DNA of 64,000 nucleotides, from the NCBI GenBank assembly GCA_947494565.1, contig CANLVG010000005.1, positions 186,001 through 250,000 on the forward strand. Direction: 5' to 3'. Numbering within the stretch: position 1 is the stretch's first letter; every line of letters begins with the position of its first letter. The notes under the pieces were generated by a model. It saw only the letters and a list, made by a program, of their open reading frames with translations, was not told the DNA's origin and did no database searches. Positions 1 to 9,654 of this stretch are shown piece by piece. A program made the translations under genes and the position numbers. Origin of the DNA: an uncultured Flavobacteriaceae bacterium (GTDB lineage Bacteria; Bacteroidota; Bacteroidia; Flavobacteriales; Flavobacteriaceae).

Positions 1-101
1 CTTTTGAAGAATGGATTAGTCTTAAAAAGAAAATTAGAGATGGTCAATTGCTTATGATTAAAAAATCAAAACGATTTAACCCAACAATAAAGAAACAATA
101 G
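1..101 (+). CDS. 3' end of an unrecognised phage gene (partial)
   Basis: Only the last 32 residues are inside the window, read from base 3 to the TAG at 99-101. The tail is very basic (many Lys and Arg) and lacks any recognisable motif. It runs in the same direction as the following small phage genes and ends 4 bases before the next ATG, so it is probably part of the same operon. No function can be proposed. Confidence 0.5.
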   Translation, partial: FEEWISLKKKIRDGQLLMIKKSKRFNPTIKKQ

Positions 102-105
102 AACT

Positions 106-261
106 ATGAAAGCAAATGAATATTTCGAGAAAAGCGAATACAGTAAAATTTATTTTGGAAGCAATCCTAAGTTGTTCACTGAAAAAGAATTAATCGATTT
201 TGCTGAAGATTATCATAGAGAACAGGTAGCCGGAGCCCTCAGACATTTACTTGATAACTAG
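106..261 (+). CDS. Small phage protein, 51 aa, unknown function
   Basis: An ATG at 106 opens a 51-codon frame closed by TAG at 259-261. The product is charged, with no membrane segment or cysteine motif; its second half (FTEKELIDFAEDYHRE) looks helical. It lies 4 bases after the preceding gene, as expected in a tightly packed phage operon. A further 15-codon frame at 302-349 follows but is too short to judge. Function unknown. Confidence 0.55.
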   Translation: MKANEYFEKSEYSKIYFGSNPKLFTEKELIDFAEDYHREQVAGALRHLLDN

Positions 262-352
262 GTTAAAAAATTAATACCAGAACCCCCTAAAGAACAATAA
301 CATGAAAGACAAACTATCAATAGAGGAAGAACAAAACATAAAAGAGTAGAGA

Positions 353-751
353 ATGAAAGATCTTATACCAATGACGGATTATTTGCCCGACCACCCTTAT
401 TCCAAATTCCTAAAACGGCCCTTGACCTTGGGAATGTTCGTTCCCTGTAATGAAGAGGGAAGACCGATGGATGAACCTGAAAACTATCAGCTTTGGAGAA
501 AACACGGAAGTTTCACCCAATATGGTGAAGAATTGACCAAGAAGTGTGTTCATTATAAAAAAGCCAAGGAAAAGGTATTGTTCGAAGGGTTGCTAATCGT
601 AAGCCAAGGAAATTATGGGATGACGTTTGCAAAACCTGGTTCAAAGCCACATGAAACGATAACCTACAGGTATAGAACTGGGTTCGTCGGGTTAAAAACA
701 ATCGAAGACCTGACCCATCTAGGATTAAAATACAAGGAACCTATTAAATAA
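353..751 (+). CDS. Hypothetical phage protein, 132 aa
   Basis: A complete ATG frame sits 5 bases upstream of the ASCH gene in the left plus-strand operon. The protein is soluble and basic, with a proline-rich start, one Cys near residue 32 and another near 65. The N-terminal half (PLTLGMFVPCNEEGRP) resembles small accessory proteins of Bacteroidota phages, but I cannot name a family. There is no signal peptide or membrane helix. Its position suggests an accessory rather than a structural role. Confidence 0.7.
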   Translation: MKDLIPMTDYLPDHPYSKFLKRPLTLGMFVPCNEEGRPMDEPENYQLWRKHGSFTQYGEELTKKCVHYKKAKEKVLFEGLLIVSQGNYGMTFAKPGSKPHETITYRYRTGFVGLKTIEDLTHLGLKYKEPIK

Positions 752-756
752 ACAGA

Positions 757-1221
757 ATGGAAGAAATCAGATCATTATCGTTTAAACAGCCCTATGCATC
801 CTTAATGCTACACGGGAAAATCGAAACCAGGTCTTGGCCGACAAAGTATAGGGGCAGGGTATTGATATGCGCGAGTAAAAAACCGTACACGGAATCCGAG
901 ATGTTGGGAATATCCGGTGAAGTCCAGACCCAAAGAATCCTTATAAAGATACATGGTGAAAAAATGAAAGAGCCAGAAGGAGTGGCAATTGCAGTAGGCA
1001 ATCTAGTCGACTGTAGGCCGATGACCAAAGAAGACGAGGAAAAATGCTTCGTTAAATTTCAAGAAGGTCTATGGTGCCATATATATGAGGATGTCCAACC
1101 TCTAAAACCATTTCAATGGAAAGGAACCCAAGGTTGGAAAAAACTCGACTTCTTCCAAAAACACGACATTAAGATTGCGCTAGGTCAATATCAGGAAGAG
1201 CTAAATAAACAGAACCTATGA
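757..1221 (+). CDS. ASCH-domain protein, probable RNA/nucleotide-binding
   Basis: The N-terminal 40 residues read SLSFKQPYASLMLHGKIETR followed by a Trp, a Tyr-Arg-Gly and a VLICASKK strand, the usual opening of the ASCH (PUA-like beta-barrel) fold; the acidic, Trp-rich second half completes the fold. Family members bind RNA or modified nucleosides, and some are amidohydrolases or ribonucleases; which activity applies here is not visible. The stop overlaps the next ATG by 4 bases, so the two genes are translationally coupled. Confidence 0.8.
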   Translation: MEEIRSLSFKQPYASLMLHGKIETRSWPTKYRGRVLICASKKPYTESEMLGISGEVQTQRILIKIHGEKMKEPEGVAIAVGNLVDCRPMTKEDEEKCFVKFQEGLWCHIYEDVQPLKPFQWKGTQGWKKLDFFQKHDIKIALGQYQEELNKQNL

Positions 1222-1619
1222 AAGCGGAAGAAGTAAAGTATAAGAATTTAGTTGAGTACGACGGAAGGATTTTCGAGATCCATATGATAGCAGAGGAATT
1301 CCCAGCACTGAACACCGATGAATTCGGAATAGGTGTAGTGGACTGGAACAATATCAAACCTATCCCCCTTACCGAAGAGTGGTTGATAAGGTTCGGGTTT
1401 AATACATGGAAAGGATGGCTTTGTTTGGATGCATTTTCTCCGGGACACCCATCCCAAAGATTTGATTTGTATTGGTCCAAGGAAGATGGGTTTAATTGCA
1501 AATCAAGATATCAAGGAGATGTTGAATTAGGCTACAAAATGAGACACATAGAGCATGTTCACGAACTTCAGAATCTGTTTTACAGTTTAACAGGAGAGCA
1601 GCTAACCCTTAAACCCTAG
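1218..1619 (+). CDS. Conserved Bacteroidota-phage hypothetical protein, 133 aa
   Basis: Starts inside the stop of the ASCH gene (ATGA-type overlap). The centre carries IKPIPLTEEWLIRFGF, a motif I associate with a small protein common in flavobacterial prophages and mobile elements and having no known role. It is soluble, with several Trp residues and no signal peptide. A function cannot be assigned; the coupling suggests co-expression with the ASCH protein. Confidence 0.75.
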   Translation: MKAEEVKYKNLVEYDGRIFEIHMIAEEFPALNTDEFGIGVVDWNNIKPIPLTEEWLIRFGFNTWKGWLCLDAFSPGHPSQRFDLYWSKEDGFNCKSRYQGDVELGYKMRHIEHVHELQNLFYSLTGEQLTLKP

Positions 1620-1622
1620 ACT

Positions 1623-1952
1623 ATGAACAGACCATTAATAACAATTCTATTAGTCTTAATGTCATTATACTGTTCATCTCAGGATAAAATGATTGACACT
1701 AGTACAGTAAACTATGAAAACTTCAAACCTGAAATGTTTGCGGATATCAATCAATCAAGAACTGAATATGAAGCCATCTACTTGCACATGCTCTTTATTA
1801 TGATGACCCAAGATTCAATAATAACCATGCAGCTAGAATTGATAGACCGATATGAATTTCATTCAAAAGTAATTGACGGAAATATTGAAATGCTAATTGA
1901 ATCAATAAGGGAGTGCGACCCTAATCTTTACAATTTACTCAAGAAAAACTAG
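1623..1952 (+). CDS. Small exported protein, possible lipoprotein
   Basis: The first ~20 residues (MNRPLITILLVLMSLYC) form a signal sequence ending in L-Y-C, so either a lipobox with Cys17 or a plain Sec signal cleaved at SSQ. The mature part of about 90 residues is helical and acidic with two further Met-rich stretches. Prophage-encoded exported proteins often change the surface of the lysogen; that role is only an inference. The gene lies between two conserved phage hypotheticals with 3-4 base spacing. Confidence 0.6.
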   Translation: MNRPLITILLVLMSLYCSSQDKMIDTSTVNYENFKPEMFADINQSRTEYEAIYLHMLFIMMTQDSIITMQLELIDRYEFHSKVIDGNIEMLIESIRECDPNLYNLLKKN

Positions 1953-1956
1953 GACT

Positions 1957-2226
1957 ATGACAGTAGAAGAGGCAATACAACTTGGATTCGAACCGGTATC
2001 ACATTTCACCGTAATGAATGTCCACACCTTCGATTTAGGAAGAGGGAAAAAGTTGTCATTTGGCAACATAGGAAGCACCAATGAAATGATTTTCATACAG
2101 GAGAAAGCTTTAGGGGCCAATCACATAGCTGATACAGTATGCATCCACAATTTTGATCATAACGGATACATGACCAAAGAAAGATTAGGCGAATTACTAA
2201 AATGGTTTAGAACACCTAAACAATAA
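1957..2226 (+). CDS. Small conserved phage protein, 89 aa
   Basis: A compact soluble protein that opens MTVEEAIQLGFEPVSHF, followed by a predicted beta region containing LGRGKKLSFGNIG. It resembles short proteins seen beside other accessory genes in Bacteroidota phages, but I cannot name a domain. It is tightly spaced (4 bases from the previous stop, 3 before the next ATG), supporting a genuine gene in the operon. Confidence 0.65.
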   Translation: MTVEEAIQLGFEPVSHFTVMNVHTFDLGRGKKLSFGNIGSTNEMIFIQEKALGANHIADTVCIHNFDHNGYMTKERLGELLKWFRTPKQ

Positions 2227-2229
2227 ACA

Positions 2230-2454
2230 ATGAATGTAATCGAAATCATGGTCGATATTATCGGATACCTGGTCCTAATGGCCGGGGGGCTTCTTTTGAC
2301 ATCCCTGATAGTCTATAAGATGATCGATTTTGCCTACGTGAAATGGGTAAACATCACGAAACTAGGAAAGCTATTTATCGAATTCCTTTACAGGATACAT
2401 GATTTCAGAATGTACATGAGAAAAATCAACGAGCCTCAAGATGAAGAGGAATAA
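2230..2454 (+). CDS. Single-pass membrane protein, 74 aa
   Basis: Residues ~5-30 (VIEIMVDIIGYLVLMAGGLL) form a strong transmembrane helix, followed by a basic then acidic cytoplasmic tail ending in EDEEE-like residues. There is no cleavage site, so it should stay in the inner membrane with the tail inside by the positive-inside rule. Possible roles include a holin-like or superinfection-exclusion protein; nothing in the sequence decides this. Confidence 0.6.
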   Translation: MNVIEIMVDIIGYLVLMAGGLLLTSLIVYKMIDFAYVKWVNITKLGKLFIEFLYRIHDFRMYMRKINEPQDEEE

Positions 2455-2477
2455 CCCCACCTAAAGACAAGCAAGAT

Positions 2478-2780
2478 ATGAGCCACAATGAAAGAATCAT
2501 CAAAAGATGGGCCTTGACCAGATTAGAGCGAAGACTTGAAAATTGTACTATATCCAAAGCGCCTCATCCCGACGGTGAAATGATATATTGGAATGACAAG
2601 GAGGGCAATATGATAAAAAGCCTTGCACCAAACGGATGTATTTGTATAAACCTTTACAACAAATATGGAGAGTTGTTTGGGGGCGTGATAATAATGGAGG
2701 GAGAAGAAGACTGTGTATGTCAAATCGATTGCGCAACACCTTTTCCGGAGTCAATGAAATTTGTAATGGCAACCTATTGA
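2478..2780 (+). CDS. Hypothetical phage protein, 100 aa
   Basis: A complete frame 23 bases after the membrane-protein gene. The N-terminal helix is basic (RIIKRWALTRLERRLEN), the rest beta-rich with Cys residues near 24, 55, 82 and 86. No signal peptide. I do not recognise the family. The last gene of the operon follows after 3 bases. Confidence 0.6.
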   Translation: MSHNERIIKRWALTRLERRLENCTISKAPHPDGEMIYWNDKEGNMIKSLAPNGCICINLYNKYGELFGGVIIMEGEEDCVCQIDCATPFPESMKFVMATY

Positions 2781-2783
2781 GAT

Positions 2784-3062
2784 ATGAGCGAAGCGGAAAA
2801 GTACATCAAACAAAACTATCACTATCTACAAGACGTAGTATATGAGGACGACAATGGAAATGATATCGAAATGTCCGAAGTCCTTCAATCCTTCGCCGAT
2901 CACTATCTAAAGAAAAAGCTTGAGGGGTTCGATGATGTAAAGATATCCGAAATGTTCCCATTAGTACATTCAGGATTGGAAGACGTATTCAAGAACGTAC
3001 TTACCAAAATGAGCAGGGAAGAGGGAGCAAAGGCCATACTTAGGGAGTTGGGGGAACTTTAA
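2784..3062 (+). CDS. Hypothetical acidic phage protein, 92 aa
   Basis: Last gene of the left plus-strand operon. The product is acidic and helical, without membrane segments or known motifs. Its stop overlaps by 4 bases the stop of the giant minus-strand virion gene, so the operons converge tail to tail with no room for a separate terminator hairpin. Confidence 0.6.
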   Translation: MSEAEKYIKQNYHYLQDVVYEDDNGNDIEMSEVLQSFADHYLKKKLEGFDDVKISEMFPLVHSGLEDVFKNVLTKMSREEGAKAILRELGEL

Positions 3063-6000
3063 TTCTTCTCCAAATCTTCCTTTATCTGGATATATTCTTT
3101 CTTAACGGCATCAGTCAGTATCCCCTTGGCCAGTTTCATTTGGCGCACAACATTTTTACTGTCCTCGCTACCATCAGTGATATCACCGTACCTGTTCCAA
3201 ATCATTAGAGCGCGCACTTTCGCATTGTCCTCGAACTTGATATCAAGAATGTTACGATCGACGATTTTACTCAATCGCTTTGAGTCCTTGATTCTGTTGA
3301 TCAGTTTTTTCGTTTCTTTTTTATCGAGATCCATACTTTTAATACGGTCCTTTAAGCCATTCATATCAACGGTACCGGCCATAAATTCCTTTGCCAATTT
3401 CTTGACTTCTATATTTCTGATATCCTCTTTCAGGGCTTTGCTTCTTTCCTCTTCCAGAAACTCCCTATTTTTATTGTACGACCTGTTGAACTGACTGGTA
3501 TGGCTTACCATTCTTTTGATAACGGATTTCTGAACGTTCTTTGAAAAGTCCTTACCGATTTCGTTCAAATCCTTATCGGAAGTCATCGCTTCAGCACCTC
3601 CATACAGCATTCCAATGAACGGATTGGTGCTCGGAGTTGTTATCATACTCTCTACAGCACCTTTTAATCTTACTGACGAAAGTTCATGTTCCTTGGCCAG
3701 TACCTTATAGAAATCCTCAACGGACTTTGAACTCAAGCCTTCTGCACCCTCTTCAACTTTACCTATATCAAAGGATAATGGTTGGTCCCTATAGAAATCG
3801 TATCCGGTCGCATAGGTCAAAATTGCCTTGGTAACAGGTGTCCTGGTAAGGTTACCGGAAGCGGAAGTCAGATCAACGGGGCTTATGTTGTTGTTAAAAG
3901 CATTGAAAACTTCCTGAAATACCATTTTGGAACTTTTCCGTTTTTTACCGACGATATCCGAAATCTTATGGTTCACGATATTATCGCTTATGGATAGGAT
4001 AGGGGCCAATTGCTGGTTCTTTGCGATTTTTATAACCTCATACTCACCTTCCTTGTCTTTTCGACCTGTAACGATGTTCATATACTGCATGCGTTGATAC
4101 TGGCTTAATCCTTCTTGGGCTTCAAGGTAGATTTCCCATGAGGTCTTTTCATCGTCCTCTTCGCCTTTTAAGGAAGAAATTAGCATCAAGGAGATACCGG
4201 CCGTTGCTGAACTCACAACGGCACCGGTCTGCAGTACCCTGAAAGTGATCGCTGCTGGGTTCTTTGCAAACGCATCAGCTGCGACCCGTGTGCCTTGCAC
4301 GGCTGTATTCAGGTAGGGAATCACCGTTTCAAGGTCTTTGGTAATCGTACCGCCTTGATTGAAGTCTAATAAACTTCTGGCTCTGGCTACCGCTGCATTA
4401 TAGATGTCGTCTTTTTCCTGTTGGGTTTCGACGTCATCAATATATTCAAGTTTACGCGATTTTAGTTCGTTCTTGATGGTCCTATCGAATAATGCCATTC
4501 TAAACATTATCTCGGAATAATTGGACAACTTTTTCAATGTGACATTGTCCAGAATACCTTTGGCGATATCTTTGGTTTTAGGGTCGATAACCTTGTCGAC
4601 AAGTTTTCCCAGATAGGTGTCTTTTTTTAATCGACCCTGTGTGCTCAAAAAGCTCATATCGCCCCCGTATTCTATATATTTCGAGAACAGATTGTCTGTC
4701 GTTCCTTTTTTACCGGATTTCCGAATTTCATTGATAGCCTTAAAGGTGTCCTTGGCCACCTGTAACATTGCCTTGGGAACAAAGGTGCTGTATTGGTCGC
4801 TGAACACGACATTGAACATAAAGTCTCGAGGTGTATTTACGATGGCGAACGCTGGATTGTTACCAGTGGCAATACCTTTTAATAACGCACTGCCGGATGC
4901 ATACGAAATAGCTTCTTTGTAGTCCGAACCTATCATTCCGTTTAGGTTGTTGAACCATGAGTCGTGCAGTCCTTCCTCTATGAAAAACTCCTTACGGACA
5001 CCTTTTTCATACCAGTAGGCTTTCTTGAAATTTTTTGGTGCCTTATCATATTTATAAGTAGGATTGCCATTCTTGTTGAGACCTGTAGTCGGATTGTCGA
5101 TTATTCTTTGGTCTAACTCACCGAAGTACTTAATGAATCTGGTTTCTTCTCGGCTCAATTGTTTGGCATCCTTGGCCTTAAGCTTCTCAAAATGCTTTTT
5201 AGCTTTGGGGTATTCCTCCTTAATGAACTTTTTATTGATATTGTTCATGGCCATAGCCTTCATGCGACCGACAAGGCTGGTCGATAATAGCCATTCCGAG
5301 TTGGTGACCAAACTTCCTTCACTACCCTCGTCCAAAGAATTTATCTGCTCTTTTGACAGTCCTCCGGTATCTCCTTTCTCTACGCTATCACGGCCTAGGG
5401 AAACATTTCCTTCATAGTCGGTTATGTGCTGTAGGAAGAGGCGGGGCTGATAATCCAATCCATTAAGGCTGTCATATGTTTCCTTGGAAATCAATCCATT
5501 GGCGTAAACATCGTCCAACAGTTTTTTGTAGGTTTTAAAATATTGATCTGCGCGATCGTTCAGGTCCTTGAACTTTTTATCGCCTAAATCCTTTTTATAC
5601 TGTTCAAGCGATCTTTCGGATATTACCCCATCGATAAACCCGGGATGGATAATTTCAGGTAAATCCTTACCGGCACGATTGTTATCGATAGCTATAAAAC
5701 GACGTAGCTGAATGATCTCATCAAGGTTTTTCCTATCGGTTTTGGATAACTTATTGTAGATTTTGTTGTAGGCGTCAGTAAAGAGTCTTTTTGCCTTACC
5801 CGACGCTCCATGTGAGTTGATCATCAGGTTCTTGGTACCGTCCATTCCAGCTTCATCTACAAGTTTTTTGGAAATGAACTGTCTGTCCGTGAATTTCTGT
5901 ATCAATCTACGAATAGCCTTCTTCTTGATTGCTTTGAAGGGGGTTTTTGGACTTAAGGTGTTATCCGAATCTTTAAAGACTTTGTTGGTTTTTTCTTTGG

Positions 6001-9000
6001 CTGCTTCCGGGGAAGTGGAGTTCGTCTCTTCGATGGTTGTGCGAAGCATATCCTCTAAGGTATTCTCATTGATTTCAGCTTTTTCGGAAACGCTAAGTTT
6101 TTTGTACCATTGTGATTTTTGTATGGCCTTTAATCCTGCTTGAATCACTTCTTGCGTAGTAGCGGCAGTCTTTACTGCCAAACGCATAGCCTTGACAGCA
6201 GTTCTTGCTACGGCAATAGGCAGACCGATACCCAAATTCTCGTCAGTGAACTTTTTAAGGTCGTTTTCAAGTCCTCCGAGGAAATCGTCGAGTTTTCGTA
6301 GGTTAGACTTTTCTGTTGGAGTGATTTTATTTAAGCTGTCCTTTGATTTAGAAAGGTATTCTTGGTATTCGTTTAAGTTTGCAGTTGTGTATTTTTCAAT
6401 AAATTTGGCGGCGTTTGATTTTCTAGTACTTCTACTTAAGTCTATAAAGTGTATTCCGCTTGGTTGATCGAAATAGAAATTATTCGATTTGCTTAAATCT
6501 AAGTCGATTTTGTTTTCCTCTAAATACTTTATGTCTTTAAAAAGCTGTTGTTTATTTGATTCACTCAACTCAATCTTTGTGTCGGAAACAAGAGGATATC
6601 CTTTAGCTAAGGTCATAACGGAATAAAAATGTCCATCGACGAAACCCAATTCTGTGTTTACATGAATATTGGAAGTTCCCTCGACTTCTGCGGGATTTAT
6701 TTCATGTAATAAAACAACGCCTTTTTTAATGGCGTGTGTATTATTGAAGTTAAAAACTTCAGTTCCATCTTTTTGACTTATATTATCTTTAAGATTTTCT
6801 TTTTTTAAAATATTAGTTCTGTTTTTAATAACATTTTTTTTTATAAAATCTATGTATTTTTCAATAGATACAATCGACGAACTTAAGAACAATGGACCCC
6901 TGCCCTCTTCTAATTGCATTTCGTTATTTAAGGCTTGAATTTTTTTCCTCAAATGACTAATAATCTCTTTTTTATTAGTAATTGAGGTTAGACGATTTTT
7001 TAAATCTTCTACATTTTTCGCTTGCGAACCTTTTGTAGTCTCTGGTCCACTATCTTCGCGTACTCCGGATCCTTCTGCGCTTTCTGAGCTATTTTCGCTC
7101 GTAGTCCCGCCCTCATTGCCGGGGTCAGCTTTGGGGTCTTCGATGGTTTCTTGGAAGGCTTGCTCTCTTTCATTTGATAAATTTACTAATTCTTCATCGG
7201 TTAAACTATCCAATGGCTCATATCTTGAGTCTTTGGTATTCTGCTGGTCAATGGCCATTTTGATATACCTATCATTGGCCGGAAGCCCTGTTAGCTTTGT
7301 GAAGGCTTCTTGCAGCGGTCTAATATCGTTATCACGCACCTCTTTATAGACGTCGTTCGCGCCGTTTTGATAGGTATCGATGTGGTCAACAATATCCTGT
7401 GGGGTGATTTCTATACCATAGTCCTCACTAAGTTCTTGGGCTATGGTATCGATGGACCTACCTTCTTTGGAGAAATAGGATTTGGCCATGCTGGCCCCGA
7501 TATTGTTCTTGTCACCGAAATTTATATAACTTTTACGGTCGATTTTGCCTCCGATATTTTCGGCAATAGCCTTTGTCTTGTAGTCTACTTGGTTTTCTAT
7601 AAACTCTTTGGTGTTTACGCTATTAAGGAGATTGGCGATTTCTGCCGGATTTTTGGACTCTTTGGCGATGATTTCGTTAACATCGGTTTTAGTATCCTCT
7701 GGTATTTTGGCTTCTTTCCCCTTGGTAAAATCAAAGTCATTTGCATATTTCTGTTGGATTTTCCTCCGTGTTGGAGCTGACGGTTCATTGCCCTTTGAAT
7801 CTTTTATATTGAGAGTACCATCCTTAAATTCAGCCGTATATTTTGGAGCGGTCTTAGAGTCACTTACGGAATAGGTTTTAACCGCTTCTTTACCTCCTTC
7901 AGGCTCAATGGGGGATTGTACTTCTTGTTGTTTATCGATGTTATCCGTAGGTCCAGGGTTTCCATCAACATCAGTATTTTCGGTCTGTGTTGTTTCATCT
8001 GATTTTAATTCACTCGAATTCGAGGGGTTTTCAGTGGTTGCATTTTTTGCATCAACTGGTTTTGATTTTTTAGGTTCTATCAGAATTGTTTTTGATTCTA
8101 CAAGTTCTTCAGCCGTTTTAGCTTTTTCTGCAAGCAACAGTTTTCTCGAGTCCTCCGACAGTTCAGGATTGTTCTGTATAGCATCATACTCGGTCTTGAG
8201 TTTGTCAAGTTGGCCCTCCAGCTCACCTAGTTTTTGCCTCTCTTCCTTGGAAAGGGACTTGAACTTATCGTATTCCGACTGGACTATGCCTTCCTTTTGA
8301 TTTGACAGGTTTTCTTTTGTCGCCCTCAATTGGTCCTTTAGGTTAGGGTCGATGTTCTTTTCAAGGTCGGCATCCAGATTGGCTATTTGCTCATCGATCG
8401 AAGAGACTTTTTTCTTGGTGTCACCGTCCATTACCTTATTGGCCCCTATAGTGGCAACTGAAATTCCACCTCCCATAATTCCCCCTATAAGCGCAGCATC
8501 GGCTACGTTTTTCCAGAAGTTCGCGGTAGTTATGGATAGGTCCTTATCTTTAAAAAAGTCGTCAGAAAGTTGTTGTGCTATTGTGGTAGCGGCTTCTGAT
8601 GTAGCTTCCATCCCCATCGATTTCAATGTGTTTTCAACGAACTTTTCGGAAAATTCCGAAGCCATTTTACTATTTCCCTTGAAAACACCTTTGAGCGGTT
8701 TCAACAAGCCGGCGGTCACCCTTTCAAAGACACCTTCGGCCGTACCGGTTACAATTGAATTTAGGATGGTATCCGAATCGAGACCTTCTCCCTCTCGCTC
8801 CAAGGATTCCTGTTTTTGTGAAGCGCTTCCCGCGCCAATGGCCAACAACCCACCAGGTGCAGCGGCCAACACCAATGAAGGTGCGCTACCGGCAATCCCA
8901 TTGGCTATACGTGCGGTCGCTTGCTCGATATTTCCACTGGTAATGTCATCCATGATATTCCCTTCGTACTGGATGGTCTTTTTGTTGATTTCCTCCGAAA

Positions 9001-9652
9001 AATCGGTCAATCGGTTCTGTTGCTCTGCGCCTACAGAGGACAGAGCACCTGAAATGGGATTTTGTGAGGATTCCAATTGGCCTATAAGCTGTTCCCTTTC
9101 GGCTTCGGGCATGGCGTCAACTTTCCTTTCGAATTCCTCGACACCTTCGATTCCCAACGATTTCCCTATTCCTATGGTGGAAGCGAACTTTATCTTATTG
9201 ATGAAATTGGGTATACCTGCCAACCCTGCCAGGGTTTCGGCGCTTCCGGATTTAAGATGCTCAAATGCATCCTTGCCTTGGGCCACTCTTAACTTAAATA
9301 GGTTCTTAGCAAAGTTGATTCCTTGATCAAGTATGGATTTCTCCGCCGTTTTTTCTATACCATCCGAAGAACCAGCTTCGATTTCTGGCTCCGATACCAA
9401 CGGCGTATCCGTTGCAGTAGATTCGGGGCCTTCGATCGGATCGGGCTTTTTTTTTACAGAGGGCGCAATTTTGGCCTCGAATTCCTCAATGGTCCCTAGA
9501 TTAAAATCCTTTCCTACACCGTTATAGAAAACTTTCCTTTTTTCAGGGTCCTGTAATTTGGCCTCGAATTCCTCGTAAGTGCCCAGATCATAATCTTTTG
9601 ATACAGCATCATAGAGTATCTTTGATTTGTCGATAGGTGTAGGTTGTAGCAT
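3059..9652 (-). CDS. Giant polyvalent virion protein with kinase-like domain, 2197 aa
   Basis: Probable internal virion protein ejected with the DNA. Residues ~10-65 hold two copies of a ~28-residue repeat ending EEFEAKL/EEFEAKI. Gly/Ala-rich hydrophobic stretches at ~250-275 and ~395-412 could insert in membranes; coiled coil covers ~420-530, and an acidic Ser/Thr/Pro-rich linker follows. Residues ~885-1105 contain DLDLSKSNNFYFD and, 20 residues on, HFIDLS, the catalytic-loop and metal-binding pattern of kinase-fold domains found in phage polyvalent proteins. This stretch is far more AT-rich than its flanks (about 12% GC at 6781-6840). Near residue 1784, VIPYLNTAVQGTRVAAD resembles the terminal conserved region of large polyvalent proteins (LPD38-like). 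Last gene of the virion operon. Enzyme activity is not proven. Confidence 0.75.
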   Translation of the reverse strand: MLQPTPIDKSKILYDAVSKDYDLGTYEEFEAKLQDPEKRKVFYNGVGKDFNLGTIEEFEAKIAPSVKKKPDPIEGPESTATDTPLVSEPEIEAGSSDGIEKTAEKSILDQGINFAKNLFKLRVAQGKDAFEHLKSGSAETLAGLAGIPNFINKIKFASTIGIGKSLGIEGVEEFERKVDAMPEAEREQLIGQLESSQNPISGALSSVGAEQQNRLTDFSEEINKKTIQYEGNIMDDITSGNIEQATARIANGIAGSAPSLVLAAAPGGLLAIGAGSASQKQESLEREGEGLDSDTILNSIVTGTAEGVFERVTAGLLKPLKGVFKGNSKMASEFSEKFVENTLKSMGMEATSEAATTIAQQLSDDFFKDKDLSITTANFWKNVADAALIGGIMGGGISVATIGANKVMDGDTKKKVSSIDEQIANLDADLEKNIDPNLKDQLRATKENLSNQKEGIVQSEYDKFKSLSKEERQKLGELEGQLDKLKTEYDAIQNNPELSEDSRKLLLAEKAKTAEELVESKTILIEPKKSKPVDAKNATTENPSNSSELKSDETTQTENTDVDGNPGPTDNIDKQQEVQSPIEPEGGKEAVKTYSVSDSKTAPKYTAEFKDGTLNIKDSKGNEPSAPTRRKIQQKYANDFDFTKGKEAKIPEDTKTDVNEIIAKESKNPAEIANLLNSVNTKEFIENQVDYKTKAIAENIGGKIDRKSYINFGDKNNIGASMAKSYFSKEGRSIDTIAQELSEDYGIEITPQDIVDHIDTYQNGANDVYKEVRDNDIRPLQEAFTKLTGLPANDRYIKMAIDQQNTKDSRYEPLDSLTDEELVNLSNEREQAFQETIEDPKADPGNEGGTTSENSSESAEGSGVREDSGPETTKGSQAKNVEDLKNRLTSITNKKEIISHLRKKIQALNNEMQLEEGRGPLFLSSSIVSIEKYIDFIKKNVIKNRTNILKKENLKDNISQKDGTEVFNFNNTHAIKKGVVLLHEINPAEVEGTSNIHVNTELGFVDGHFYSVMTLAKGYPLVSDTKIELSESNKQQLFKDIKYLEENKIDLDLSKSNNFYFDQPSGIHFIDLSRSTRKSNAAKFIEKYTTANLNEYQEYLSKSKDSLNKITPTEKSNLRKLDDFLGGLENDLKKFTDENLGIGLPIAVARTAVKAMRLAVKTAATTQEVIQAGLKAIQKSQWYKKLSVSEKAEINENTLEDMLRTTIEETNSTSPEAAKEKTNKVFKDSDNTLSPKTPFKAIKKKAIRRLIQKFTDRQFISKKLVDEAGMDGTKNLMINSHGASGKAKRLFTDAYNKIYNKLSKTDRKNLDEIIQLRRFIAIDNNRAGKDLPEIIHPGFIDGVISERSLEQYKKDLGDKKFKDLNDRADQYFKTYKKLLDDVYANGLISKETYDSLNGLDYQPRLFLQHITDYEGNVSLGRDSVEKGDTGGLSKEQINSLDEGSEGSLVTNSEWLLSTSLVGRMKAMAMNNINKKFIKEEYPKAKKHFEKLKAKDAKQLSREETRFIKYFGELDQRIIDNPTTGLNKNGNPTYKYDKAPKNFKKAYWYEKGVRKEFFIEEGLHDSWFNNLNGMIGSDYKEAISYASGSALLKGIATGNNPAFAIVNTPRDFMFNVVFSDQYSTFVPKAMLQVAKDTFKAINEIRKSGKKGTTDNLFSKYIEYGGDMSFLSTQGRLKKDTYLGKLVDKVIDPKTKDIAKGILDNVTLKKLSNYSEIMFRMALFDRTIKNELKSRKLEYIDDVETQQEKDDIYNAAVARARSLLDFNQGGTITKDLETVIPYLNTAVQGTRVAADAFAKNPAAITFRVLQTGAVVSSATAGISLMLISSLKGEEDDEKTSWEIYLEAQEGLSQYQRMQYMNIVTGRKDKEGEYEVIKIAKNQQLAPILSISDNIVNHKISDIVGKKRKSSKMVFQEVFNAFNNNISPVDLTSASGNLTRTPVTKAILTYATGYDFYRDQPLSFDIGKVEEGAEGLSSKSVEDFYKVLAKEHELSSVRLKGAVESMITTPSTNPFIGMLYGGAEAMTSDKDLNEIGKDFSKNVQKSVIKRMVSHTSQFNRSYNKNREFLEEERSKALKEDIRNIEVKKLAKEFMAGTVDMNGLKDRIKSMDLDKKETKKLINRIKDSKRLSKIVDRNILDIKFEDNAKVRALMIWNRYGDITDGSEDSKNVVRQMKLAKGILTDAVKKEYIQIKEDLEKN

Positions 9653-9654
9653 TT

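Noticed and set aside
8352-9326. Long plus-strand frame of 324 codons
   Set aside because: Antisense to the giant virion gene, rich in Ser, Leu and Phe, with no motif or operon partner; a shadow of the minus-strand coding frame.
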